Below, one piece after another: positions 56,594-64,000 of a stretch of 64,000 nucleotides of DNA (its first letter is position 1; each line of letters opens with the position of its first letter). The notes below the pieces were generated by a model that saw only the letters and a list, made by a program, of their open reading frames with translations, did no database searches and had not been told where the DNA came from. Position numbers and translations under genes: made by a program. Origin of the DNA: Gemmatimonadaceae bacterium (GTDB lineage: Bacteria > Gemmatimonadota > Gemmatimonadetes > Gemmatimonadales > Gemmatimonadaceae); contig DATLUQ010000051.1 in the NCBI GenBank assembly GCA_035533015.1, positions 186,001 to 250,000 of the forward strand, read 5' to 3'.

Positions 56594-57528
56594 CCGACGC
56601 GGCGATCCGCCAGCCTACCCTGTCGCACCGCGCCCAGTATGCCGCGCTGCGGGGTGCCGTGGGTACGCTCGATCTGCTGGGGTTCCGGCGCGCCAGCGCC
56701 GTGGGTGCCCGGCTCGGCGCGCTCGGCTACCGGCCACTCGGCATGCGCCGTCCCGTGGTGGAGCGCCAGCTCCGGGCGGCATTTCCCGAATGGAACGCGG
56801 CGCGCGTGGCCGCCGTGGCGCGGGGCGCGTACGAGAGCCTCGGGCGCACGTTCATCGAAACGGCCGTGCTGCCATCGTATTCCCGCGAGCAGGTGCTTGG
56901 CCTGTTCGAGCGCGTCGACAATTGGGCGGCGGTCGACGCGGCGCGCGCGCATGGGCGTGGCCTCATCCTGCTCACCGGCCACATCGGGAACTGGGAGCTG
57001 GGCGGGGCATATCTTGCCGCCCGCGGCGTGCCGCTCGATGCGGTGGCCCGCGGCATGCAGAACCCGTTGTTCGACGCCTATCTCACGCGCACGCGCGAGC
57101 GTATCGGAATGCACGTGGTGCACGACGCCGACGCGGTGCGGCAGGTGCCGCGCGCGCTGCGGGCCGGACGGGCCGTGGCGTTCCTGTTCGACCAGGGTGC
57201 CGTGGGACTCGCGTCCACCTGGGTGCCCTTTTTCGGACGCATGGCCAAGACTCCGCGTGGTCCGGCGGTGTTCGCCCTGCGTCTGGACACGCCGATGGTG
57301 TTCGGTGCGGCCATCCGCCAGCCGAGCGGACGGTTCGCGATCAGCTTCGAGCCGGTGCACACGGTGCGCACGGGCGACCGTGACGCCGACGTCGACGCCA
57401 TGGTGGCGGCCTATACGGCCGTGCTCGAGCGGTGGGTACGCCGCGTCCCGGAGCAATACTTCTGGCATCACCGCCGCTGGAAGCACCAGCGGCCCGGCAC
57501 GCCAGCCGCACTGGGCGACCCATCGTGA
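56590..57528 (+). CDS. LpxL/HtrB-family lysophospholipid acyltransferase
   Basis: 312 aa, overlapping the exporter stop (ATGA). It has the acyltransferase HX4D/E motif as HIGNWE, and the later family motifs FFGRMAKTPRGPAVFALR and EQYFWHHRRWK. Such enzymes add secondary acyl chains to lipid A in Gram-negative bacteria, at the inner face of the inner membrane, although the N-terminal membrane helix is weak here. The downstream DppC-like gene is joined by GTGA. Together with MsbA-like it forms a lipid A export unit. Confidence 0.88.
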   Translation: MTDAAIRQPTLSHRAQYAALRGAVGTLDLLGFRRASAVGARLGALGYRPLGMRRPVVERQLRAAFPEWNAARVAAVARGAYESLGRTFIETAVLPSYSREQVLGLFERVDNWAAVDAARAHGRGLILLTGHIGNWELGGAYLAARGVPLDAVARGMQNPLFDAYLTRTRERIGMHVVHDADAVRQVPRALRAGRAVAFLFDQGAVGLASTWVPFFGRMAKTPRGPAVFALRLDTPMVFGAAIRQPSGRFAISFEPVHTVRTGDRDADVDAMVAAYTAVLERWVRRVPEQYFWHHRRWKHQRPGTPAALGDPS

Positions 57529-58397
57529 GCACGCGTCCGCGCGCCGTCCTGCGTCGTGATCCGCGTGCCTGGTTCGCGGTGGGCGTGATCGCGCTCCTCG
57601 CGTTCGCTGCCGTTGCGGCGCCGTTGGTGGCCCGACACGACCCGCTGGCGATCGATCTGCGCGCGCAACTGCTGCCGCCGAGCGGCTCGCACTGGCTGGG
57701 TACCGACGTGCAGGGGCGCGACGTATGGGCCCGGCTCGTGTACGGGGCGCGCATCTCGCTCTCCGTGGGCGTGGGGTCGCAGGTCATTGCCCTGTCGCTG
57801 GGGCTCGCGCTGGGGCTCGCCGCCGGCTACTACGGCCGGTGGGTGGATGAGATGGTGATGCGGCTGGCCGACGTGACACTGGCCTTTCCGACGCTGCTCC
57901 TGCTGATCGCGCTGGTGGCGGCGCTGCAGCCGTCGTTGGCGATCGTGTTTCTCACCATCGGTTTCGTAGGGTGGGCGGCGATGGCGCGGTTGGTGCGCGG
58001 GCAGGTGCTGGTGGTGCGCGAACTGGAGTTCGTGCAGGCGTCGCGGGCGCTGGGTGCGCCCGACGGGCGGGTGATCGTGCGCCACGTGCTCCCGAACGTG
58101 ATCGCGCCGGTGGTGATCGCGGCCACATTGGGCATCGCGGCCGCGATCATGGCCGAGTCGTCACTGTCGTTTCTCGGGCTGGGCGTGCAGCCGCCGACGC
58201 CGAGTTGGGGCGCCATGATCGCCGACGGTCGCGACCTGGCACAGCTCAGCCATGCGCCCTGGACGTCGGTAGCGCCGGGGGTGGCGATCGCCATCACCGT
58301 GCTGGCATTCAACCTGTTGGGCGACGCCCTGCGCGACGCCCTCGATCCGCGAGGCCTCGCGACGGCGGGCCGCGCGGCGGAGGTTCCCCAGACATGA
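57525..58397 (+). CDS. dppC: DppC-family peptide ABC transporter permease
   Basis: 290 aa from GTG 57525, overlapping the acyltransferase stop (GTGA). An N-terminal cytoplasmic stretch (RDPRAWFAVG), six membrane helices, and the family features HWLGTDVQGRDVWARLVYGAR and the EAA loop SRALGAPDGRVIVRHVLP are present. It would pair with a DppB-type permease. No dppB, dppA, dppD or dppF lies next to it; DppB and DppA homologues are 39-41 kb away on the other strand. It overlaps the aminotransferase start (ATGA). Confidence 0.9.
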   Translation: MSTRPRAVLRRDPRAWFAVGVIALLAFAAVAAPLVARHDPLAIDLRAQLLPPSGSHWLGTDVQGRDVWARLVYGARISLSVGVGSQVIALSLGLALGLAAGYYGRWVDEMVMRLADVTLAFPTLLLLIALVAALQPSLAIVFLTIGFVGWAAMARLVRGQVLVVRELEFVQASRALGAPDGRVIVRHVLPNVIAPVVIAATLGIAAAIMAESSLSFLGLGVQPPTPSWGAMIADGRDLAQLSHAPWTSVAPGVAIAITVLAFNLLGDALRDALDPRGLATAGRAAEVPQT

Positions 58398-59548
58398 GCT
58401 ACGACGTCGCGGCGCTGCGCGCCCAGGAATTTCCGTGGATGGATGCGGCGGGCGCGGTGTTCCTGAACAGCGCCTCCACAGGGCCGCTGCCGCGGCGCAC
58501 CGTGCGGGCGGTCGGGGCCTTCACCGATCTGCGGCACGAGCCGCATCGGATGCCGGACCCGCTCCTGTTCGAGACGCTGGCCCGGTCCCGCGCGCTGGTC
58601 GCGCGGCTGATCCACTCCACCCAGGAGGAGATCGCGCTCGCCGTGAACACGAGCTACGGCATCAACATGGCCGCCGCGGCGCTGCCGCTTGGGCCCGGCG
58701 ACGTCGTGGTGGTGCCCGACGGTGAGTTCCCGGCCAATATGTATCCGTGGCTGGCGCTGGCGCCGAAGCGAGGGGCCACGGTGCGGGTGATCCCGCTACG
58801 CGACGGCGTGTGTGATGAGCAGAGACTTATAGATGCGGTCGACGATCCGGCCGTGAAAGTCGTGGCGGTCTCGTGGGTCGGGTTCGCCACGGGCTACCGC
58901 GTGGATCTGGCGGCGCTGGGCCGCCGCTGCCGCGAGCGCGGCGTGCACCTGGTGGTGGATGCCATCCAGGGGCTGGGCGTGGTTCCGTTGGATGTGCGCG
59001 AGGTACAGCCGGCGATTCTCGCGTGTGGCGCCCAGAAGTGGCTGCTCTCGCCGTGGGGGGCCGGGTTCACCTATGTGCGACAGGACCTCGTGCCGCACCT
59101 CGACCCTCCGTTCGTGAGCTGGATGGCGGTAAAGGGCTCCGATGACTTCCGCAATTTGCTCGACTACGACATGACCTGGCGCGACGACGCGCGTCGGTTC
59201 GAGTTCGTCACCGTCCCGTTTCAGGATTTTGCGGGCATGAATGCGAGTCTCGAGTTGCTGCTCGAGTTGGGCCCCGAGGCGGTCGCCGCCCACGTGCGGC
59301 GGCTGGCCGACCGCGTGGTGGCGTGGGCCGGTCGCCGCCCGGACATGGGGTTGGTGACGCCCGCCGATCCGGCCCATCGCGCCGGTATCGTGTGCGTGGC
59401 CCCTCCCGACCCGGAGGCCACGAGCCAGCGGCTGCGCGAGGCCGGCATCGCGCACTCGCAGCGCGAGGGCGCCATGCGCCTGGCCATCCACGCCTTCAAC
59501 AGCGACGACGACGTCACGCGCGCGCTCGACGTGATCGGCGCCCACTAA
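58394..59548 (+). CDS. Class V aminotransferase family protein
   Basis: 384 aa, overlapping the permease stop (ATGA). Fold type I PLP enzyme of the cysteine-desulfurase/isopenicillin-N-epimerase group: FLNSASTGPLP, TSYGINMAA, VVDAIQGLGVVPLDV (PLP-binding Asp) and the PLP lysine in GAQKWLLSPWG. The cysteine that cysteine desulfurases use for persulfide transfer is not visible in the usual loop, so an epimerase or lyase role is more likely. It ends the operon, 7 nt from the convergent tyrS stop. The substrate is unknown. Confidence 0.85.
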   Translation: MSYDVAALRAQEFPWMDAAGAVFLNSASTGPLPRRTVRAVGAFTDLRHEPHRMPDPLLFETLARSRALVARLIHSTQEEIALAVNTSYGINMAAAALPLGPGDVVVVPDGEFPANMYPWLALAPKRGATVRVIPLRDGVCDEQRLIDAVDDPAVKVVAVSWVGFATGYRVDLAALGRRCRERGVHLVVDAIQGLGVVPLDVREVQPAILACGAQKWLLSPWGAGFTYVRQDLVPHLDPPFVSWMAVKGSDDFRNLLDYDMTWRDDARRFEFVTVPFQDFAGMNASLELLLELGPEAVAAHVRRLADRVVAWAGRRPDMGLVTPADPAHRAGIVCVAPPDPEATSQRLREAGIAHSQREGAMRLAIHAFNSDDDVTRALDVIGAH

Positions 59549-59555
59549 CCGGTGG

Positions 59556-60851
59556 TCAGACCAGGATGCGCACCAGCGCGTACTCACGCTTGCCCTTGCC
59601 CAGGATCACGTGGCGGCCGGTCAGCAGCACGCCGATCGTGTCGACATAGCGCTCCGACGCGGCCAGTTTGCGCTTGTTCACTGATACGCCGCCCTGCTCG
59701 AGCAACCGCCGCGCGGCGCCGTTGGAGCTGGCGATGCCTGCCGCGGTGAGCAGCTTGCACACGTCGAGCTGCCCGGGCGTCTCGCCCGCCACGTCGGCCT
59801 CCCGCACCTGGGTGAAGGGCGCGTCGGTGCTCAACTGCGCCAGCGCACCCGCCGATAGCGACGCCGGATCCAGCCCGCCGAAATAGAACCCCGACACCTC
59901 TTCAGCGGCGGCGAGCGCCGCCTCGCCATGCAGGCGGCGTGTCATCTCGCGTGCCAGCGCGCGCTGCGCGTTCCGCTGTTCCGGATGCTCGGCCACGGCG
60001 CGATCGAACGCCTCGATCTCGTCGCGCGACAGCAGGGTGAAGTAGCGCAGGTATTTCCCCGCGTCGCGGTCGTCGGTGTTGATCCAGTACTGGTAGAAAC
60101 GGTAGGGAGAGGTGAGGCGGGCGTCGAGCCACACGGCGCCCGTCTCGCTCTTGCCGAACTTGGCGCCGCCGGCGGTGGTCACGAGCGGCAGGGTGAGGGC
60201 GTGCCCGTGTGCGCCGGTGCCCTCCGCGCGGTGAATGAGTTCGATGCCGGCCGTGATGTTTCCCCACTGGTCGCTGCCGCCGAGCTGCAGGGTGACGCCG
60301 TCGCGGCGCCACAACTCCAGGAAGTCGTAAGCCTGGAGCAGCATGTACGAGAACTCGGTGTACGAGATGCCGCCCTCGAGGCGGGTCTTCACCGACTCCT
60401 TCTGGAGCATGTAGTTCACCGTGAAATGCTTGCCCACGTCGCGCATGAACTCGATGGCGCCGAGCTTGGTGAGCCAGTCGGCGTTGTTGCGCATGATCGC
60501 GGCGTGCCGGCCCTCGAAATCCATGAACCGCGCCAGCTGGTCTCGGATGGCGCGGGCATTCGCCTCGACCTCGGCCGCCGACGCGAGCTGCCGTTCGGTC
60601 GACCGGCCGCTGGGGTCGCCGATGAGGCCGGTGCCCCCGCCCACGAGTACCACCGGCCGGTGGCCGGCTCGCTGCAGGTGCACGAGCCCCATCACGGGGA
60701 TCAGATTGCCCACGTGGAGGCTGGCCGCCGTGGGGTCAAACCCCGCGTAGCCGGAGACGACGCCCGCGTGCAACGCGTCGGCCAGACCGTCGGTGTGCTG
60801 GTAGAGGAGCCCGCGCCACTGGAGCTCGTCGAGCAGGGGGTGCGAAGGCAT
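59556..60851 (-). CDS. tyrS: Tyrosyl-tRNA synthetase
   Basis: 431 aa from ATG 60851; a TTG two codons upstream is less likely. Class I features: HVGN (46-49, the HIGH equivalent), GDPSGRS, the Tyr-binding YTEFSYMLLQAYDF and GGSDQWGN, and KFGKS (KMSKS equivalent). An S4 RNA-binding domain closes the protein (VSVNKRKLAASERYV). A perfect TATAAT lies 5 nt before the ATG, and no Shine-Dalgarno is evident beyond a GGGG, which suggests a leaderless message. Confidence 0.96.
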   Translation of the reverse strand: MPSHPLLDELQWRGLLYQHTDGLADALHAGVVSGYAGFDPTAASLHVGNLIPVMGLVHLQRAGHRPVVLVGGGTGLIGDPSGRSTERQLASAAEVEANARAIRDQLARFMDFEGRHAAIMRNNADWLTKLGAIEFMRDVGKHFTVNYMLQKESVKTRLEGGISYTEFSYMLLQAYDFLELWRRDGVTLQLGGSDQWGNITAGIELIHRAEGTGAHGHALTLPLVTTAGGAKFGKSETGAVWLDARLTSPYRFYQYWINTDDRDAGKYLRYFTLLSRDEIEAFDRAVAEHPEQRNAQRALAREMTRRLHGEAALAAAEEVSGFYFGGLDPASLSAGALAQLSTDAPFTQVREADVAGETPGQLDVCKLLTAAGIASSNGAARRLLEQGGVSVNKRKLAASERYVDTIGVLLTGRHVILGKGKREYALVRILV

Positions 60852-60856
60852 CCCCA

Positions 60857-60862
60857 ATTATA
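60857..60862 (-). promoter_or_regulatory. Consensus -10 box of tyrS
   Basis: TATAAT on the minus strand, separated from the tyrS ATG by TGGGG only. The -35 is weak (TGACTT at a 16-nt spacing). The predicted transcription start falls on or within the start codon. Confidence 0.6.
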
Positions 60863-60895
60863 GAGGCGTATAGAGACAAAGTCACACGCGCCGCG

Positions 60896-60925
60896 TTGGT
60901 GCGCGGCGCGCCCAGCCGTTAGCTT
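60896..60925 (+). promoter_or_regulatory. Candidate promoter of the PBP1A gene
   Basis: TTGGTG, an 18-nt spacer, then TAGCTT, ending 10 nt before the GTG at 60936. The -10 resembles the TA..TT pattern of other promoters here. It is divergent from the tyrS promoter and does not overlap it. Confidence 0.4.
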
Positions 60926-60935
60926 CCTGCCCATC

Positions 60936-63152
60936 GTGCAGCTGCCACTTCAACGCTTCCGCAAACGGCACCCGGTGCTGACCCGCCGCGCCCTGATCGC
61001 CGGCGTGTTCGCGACGTGCTTCGCGGCCGGGGTCGCGACGTCCAGCTGGGCGCTGGTGTGCGACGCCGGCCGCTGCCCGTCGGTGAGCGTGCTCGAGGCC
61101 TACACACCGCGCCAGACGTCCAAGGTGTACGCCGCCGACGGCCAGTTCATCACCGAACTGGGATTGGAGCGCCGCACGCTCGTCAAATTGGCCGATATTC
61201 CGATGGTCGTGCGGGATGCCTTCCTCGCCACCGAGGACAAGCGATTCTACTCGCACCACGGCATCGACTTCATCCGCATGGTGGGGGCCGGGCTGCGCAA
61301 CCTGCGGAGCGGCGGTTACGCGCAGGGCTTCTCCACGATCACGATGCAACTGGCGCGCAACGTGTTTCCCGAACGGATCACCCGCGAGAAGTCGCTCATC
61401 CGCAAGCTCAAGGAGACCAAGGTCGCGCTGGCCATCGAACGCCACTACTCCAAGGACAAGATCCTGGAGTTGTACCTGAACCAGATCTACCTGGGCAACG
61501 GCGCCCACGGTGTGGAGACCGCCTCGCAGCGGTACTTCGGCAAGTCGGTGCGCGACCTGAACCTTGCCGAAGCGGCGACGCTCGCCGCCCTGCCCAAGGC
61601 GCCGAGCCGATATGACCCGAGGCGTTTTCCCGATCGGGCGGTGCAGCGGCGCAATACCATCATCGAGTTGATGCAACAGGATGGGCTCGTGGACGCCGCC
61701 GACGCCAGCATGGCGCGGGCCTATCCGCTCGATCTGGCCGGGCGAGCCGAATCGGGGGACATCGCTCCCTACTTCATCGAGTGGGTGCGGCAGCAACTCG
61801 ATGCCCGGTTCGGCCAGCGCCTCTACGAGCAGGGGCTCAAGGTCTACACCACCCTTGACCTGGAACTCCAGTCGGCCGCCGAACGCGCACTGGAAACGCA
61901 GCTGCGGGCGATCGAGGCGGGGCGCTACGGGCCGTACCGGCATCCCACGTTCGAGCAGTACCTGGCGCGCGCGGGCGAGGGGGAGGCGCGGACCGACGCG
62001 AACTCGCCGTATCTGCAGGGGGCGTTCGTGGCCATGGATCCGCGCACCGGGGCGGTGCTCGCCATGGTCGGCGGGCGCGATTTCGACGATTCCAAGTTCA
62101 ATCGCGCCACCCAAGCGCTGCGCCAGCCGGGGTCGACGTTCAAGCCGATCGTGTATTCCACGGCCGTGCAGGCGGGGATGCCGCCCTCGTATCTGGTGGA
62201 TGACGAGCCGCTCGCCGTGCCGCAGGTGGACGGGACGGATTGGACGCCGCAGAACTTCGACCTCAAATTCGAAGGTCGCATGACCATGCGGCGCGCGTTC
62301 TACCAGTCGCGCAATGTGCCGGCCATCCGCATCGGCATGGAGCTTGGCGAACAGAACGTGATCGACGAGGCGCGAAAATTCGGCATCACGACGCCGATCC
62401 CGCCCTATCCCTCCATCCACATCGGGGCCGCCGACGTCTATCCCCTTGAGTTGATCGCTGCCTATAGCACCTTCGCCACGCTGGGCACCCGCGCCGCGCC
62501 GATCGGCATCACGCGCGTCGAAAACGCCGCGGGCAAAGTGCTCTGGCAGCAGGCGCCGCAGCTCACGACCATCCTCACGCCGCAACAGGCGTGGATCATG
62601 GTGGACATGATGAAGGACGTCGTGACCCAGGGGTCGGCGGCGGGGTCGGTGGGGCAGTACTTCCACTTGCCGGCCGGCGGCAAGACGGGCACGACCAACG
62701 ACGGTGCGGACGTCTGGTTCATCGGCTACACGTCGGATCTGGTGGCGGGGCTCTGGATCGGGCTCGACAAACCGGCCAAGATCAAGGCGAACGCCCAGGG
62801 TGGGCTGCTCGCGGCGCCTGCCTGGACGGCGTTCATGAACGAGGTGTATCGTCGCAAACCGGCCCCGCCCGATTGGCCGCGGCCCGAAGGGATCGTGTCG
62901 CGGGACATCGACTTCACCACCAACATGCTGCGCACTCAGTATTGCCCGCCGGCCGACGTCATGTCCGAGGTCTACATCGCGGGCACGGAACCCACGCGGC
63001 CGTGCGACGTACATACCGCCCACGGCATCGTGCTCAAGCCCGATACGACGCCCGCGGTATTGGTGCCCCGGAAGCTGACCATCCCGGACACGACGAATCC
63101 GTTCTACATCCCACCCAAACGGAAGCCGGGCGGCGGCGGCCGACTGTGGTGA
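60936..63152 (+). CDS. Bifunctional penicillin-binding protein 1A
   Basis: 738 aa from GTG 60936. A short basic N-terminus and one membrane anchor (ALIAGVFATCFAAGVATS) precede the GT51 glycosyltransferase domain with catalytic Glu100 in ATEDKRFYSHHG and KLKETKVALAIERHYSKD. The transpeptidase domain has SxxK at STFK (Ser400-Lys403), SRN (458-460) and KTGTT (583-587). It polymerises and cross-links peptidoglycan in the periplasm. Its C-terminal tail is Pro/Lys/Gly-rich. The GTG of the next gene overlaps its stop (GTGA). Confidence 0.95.
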   Translation: MQLPLQRFRKRHPVLTRRALIAGVFATCFAAGVATSSWALVCDAGRCPSVSVLEAYTPRQTSKVYAADGQFITELGLERRTLVKLADIPMVVRDAFLATEDKRFYSHHGIDFIRMVGAGLRNLRSGGYAQGFSTITMQLARNVFPERITREKSLIRKLKETKVALAIERHYSKDKILELYLNQIYLGNGAHGVETASQRYFGKSVRDLNLAEAATLAALPKAPSRYDPRRFPDRAVQRRNTIIELMQQDGLVDAADASMARAYPLDLAGRAESGDIAPYFIEWVRQQLDARFGQRLYEQGLKVYTTLDLELQSAAERALETQLRAIEAGRYGPYRHPTFEQYLARAGEGEARTDANSPYLQGAFVAMDPRTGAVLAMVGGRDFDDSKFNRATQALRQPGSTFKPIVYSTAVQAGMPPSYLVDDEPLAVPQVDGTDWTPQNFDLKFEGRMTMRRAFYQSRNVPAIRIGMELGEQNVIDEARKFGITTPIPPYPSIHIGAADVYPLELIAAYSTFATLGTRAAPIGITRVENAAGKVLWQQAPQLTTILTPQQAWIMVDMMKDVVTQGSAAGSVGQYFHLPAGGKTGTTNDGADVWFIGYTSDLVAGLWIGLDKPAKIKANAQGGLLAAPAWTAFMNEVYRRKPAPPDWPRPEGIVSRDIDFTTNMLRTQYCPPADVMSEVYIAGTEPTRPCDVHTAHGIVLKPDTTPAVLVPRKLTIPDTTNPFYIPPKRKPGGGGRLW

Positions 63153-64000
63153 GGCGGTACCACGCGGCGTGGGTGCTCCCGATCACCATGCCACCCGTGC
63201 GCGACGGCACGGTGGCCGTGGCCGACGGCCGCATCGTGTACGTCGGCCGGCGCGCCGGCGCGCCGGCGGGCGACGACGTGGACCTGGGCGACGCCGCTCT
63301 CCTGCCGGGATTAGTAAATGCTCATTGCCATCTCGAGCTGACGTCGATGCGCGGGTTCCTGGAGGACCTCGACTTCCGGTCGTGGATCCTCCGTCTCACC
63401 CTCGCCCGCCGCGAAGTCCTGACCCGCGACATGCTGGTGGACGGGGCGCGGTTCGGGATCGACGAAGGCCTGGCCGCTGGGATCACCACGTACGGCGACA
63501 CCTGCGAGTCGGGGGCGGCGTTCGACGCGATGCTCGAACGCGGCGTGCGCGGCATCGTGTACCAGGAGGTGTTCGGGCCCGCGCCCGTGGCGTGCGATGA
63601 GGTCCTGGAGGAACTCAAAGCCAGGGTGGCCGCACTGCAGAGACGGCAAACGCCGCTGGTGAGCGTCGGCGTGTCCCCGCACGCTCCGTATACGGTCAGC
63701 GACCGGCTGTTCGCTGCGGTGGCGCGGTACGCCAGCCAGGCCGGATTGCCGATGGCCATTCACATCGCGGAGAGCGAAGCCGAACAGCAGTTGGTGGTCG
63801 AGGGACGGGGGGAGTTCGCCGACGCACTCATCAAGCGCGGCATCCGCGTCGAGGGACGCGCTCGCAGTCCCATCCAATTGCTGCGCGGCCTCCGCGTGCT
63901 CGACGCTCAACCGCTCCTCATCCATTGCGTGCACGCCGATGCCGTGGATGTGCACGCGATCGCCGCGTCGGGGAGTTCCGTGGCCCACTGTCCAGCGTCC
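63149..64000 (+). CDS. Amidohydrolase family protein (partial, C-terminus outside window)
   Basis: The first 284 codons, from GTG 63149, which overlaps the PBP1A stop (GTGA). It belongs to the TrzA/AtzA/SsnA-type metal hydrolases: LPGLVNAHCHLELTSMRG with the HxH metal ligands (His59, His61), SPHAPYTVS, HIAESEAEQQLV with a third His, and HCVHADAVD with a fourth. Members deaminate or dechlorinate small N-heterocycles or adenosine derivatives; the substrate is not determined. The final conserved Asp should lie beyond the window. Confidence 0.88.
   Translation, partial: MRRYHAAWVLPITMPPVRDGTVAVADGRIVYVGRRAGAPAGDDVDLGDAALLPGLVNAHCHLELTSMRGFLEDLDFRSWILRLTLARREVLTRDMLVDGARFGIDEGLAAGITTYGDTCESGAAFDAMLERGVRGIVYQEVFGPAPVACDEVLEELKARVAALQRRQTPLVSVGVSPHAPYTVSDRLFAAVARYASQAGLPMAIHIAESEAEQQLVVEGRGEFADALIKRGIRVEGRARSPIQLLRGLRVLDAQPLLIHCVHADAVDVHAIAASGSSVAHCPAS

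Noticed and set aside
60882-63023. 713-codon minus-strand frame inside the PBP1A gene
   Set aside because: The plus strand has complete GT51 and transpeptidase motifs. The antisense frame is a by-product of high third-position GC.

Overview
The window is GC-rich, densely packed chromosomal DNA with no rRNA, tRNA, CRISPR array, insertion sequence or prophage that I can see. It encodes a diderm envelope: a TamA/TamB pair, an LpxL-type acyltransferase, an outer-membrane barrel protein, Lgt and several lipoproteins. The primary-type sigma factor is short and lacks region 1.1. Together with a PorX-like regulator and a stand-alone Ser/Thr kinase, this suits a member of Gemmatimonadota or a close FCB-group relative. 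That placement is an inference from gene content, not a database result.

Left end (1-11116): a partial MoxR-like ATPase, an orphan molybdopterin oxidoreductase and a small Thr/Lys-rich lipoprotein, then a leftward glycolate oxidase operon (glcD-glcE-glcF) that continues into a HAD-like protein with an altered active site, a YgfZ-like folate protein and an NAD-dependent epimerase. A clear intrinsic terminator at 10170-10200 ends the sigma-factor transcript. Region 11.1-18.6 kb holds aroB, a cobalamin adenosyltransferase, a Ser/Thr kinase, a ferredoxin-NADP reductase, a MazG-like protein and two genes of a peptide ABC importer (dppB, dppA).

Centre (18.7-35 kb): a rightward run tamA-tamB-lipid kinase, then a response regulator/AAA+ protein without the GAFTGA loop, a zinc ribbon, a P1 peptidase and an SH3-NlpC/P60 hydrolase. 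A symmetric divergent promoter at 30.36 kb follows, then an EamA transporter, an intact HAD phosphatase, an unrecognised protein and a fusion of two cytochrome c domains with an FTR1 iron permease.

Region 35.0-49.1 kb is one leftward block of housekeeping genes, mostly joined by 1-4 nt overlaps: yebC-ruvC-ruvA-aminotransferase-ruvB-queA-tgt-yajC-def-fmt-rsmB-PASTA-rpe-tlpA-ybbR-tsaD-lgt. Region 49.2-53.1 kb holds a barrel protein, a CsgG/TPR lipoprotein, a DnaB-C-like ATPase and an unknown protein. Region 53.2-59.5 kb is a rightward five-gene overlapping operon: a PorX-like regulator with a PglZ phosphatase domain, an MsbA-like exporter, an LpxL-like acyltransferase, a DppC-like permease and a class V aminotransferase. 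The right end has tyrS divergent from a penicillin-binding protein 1A, which is followed by a partial amidohydrolase.

Three themes stand out. Neighbouring genes are very often translationally coupled through ATGA, GTGA, TAGTG or TGATG overlaps. Several operon-head genes have a -10-like box only 5-8 nt before the start codon and no Shine-Dalgarno, which suggests leaderless mRNAs. The two response regulators both depart from their family type, and neither has a histidine kinase nearby.
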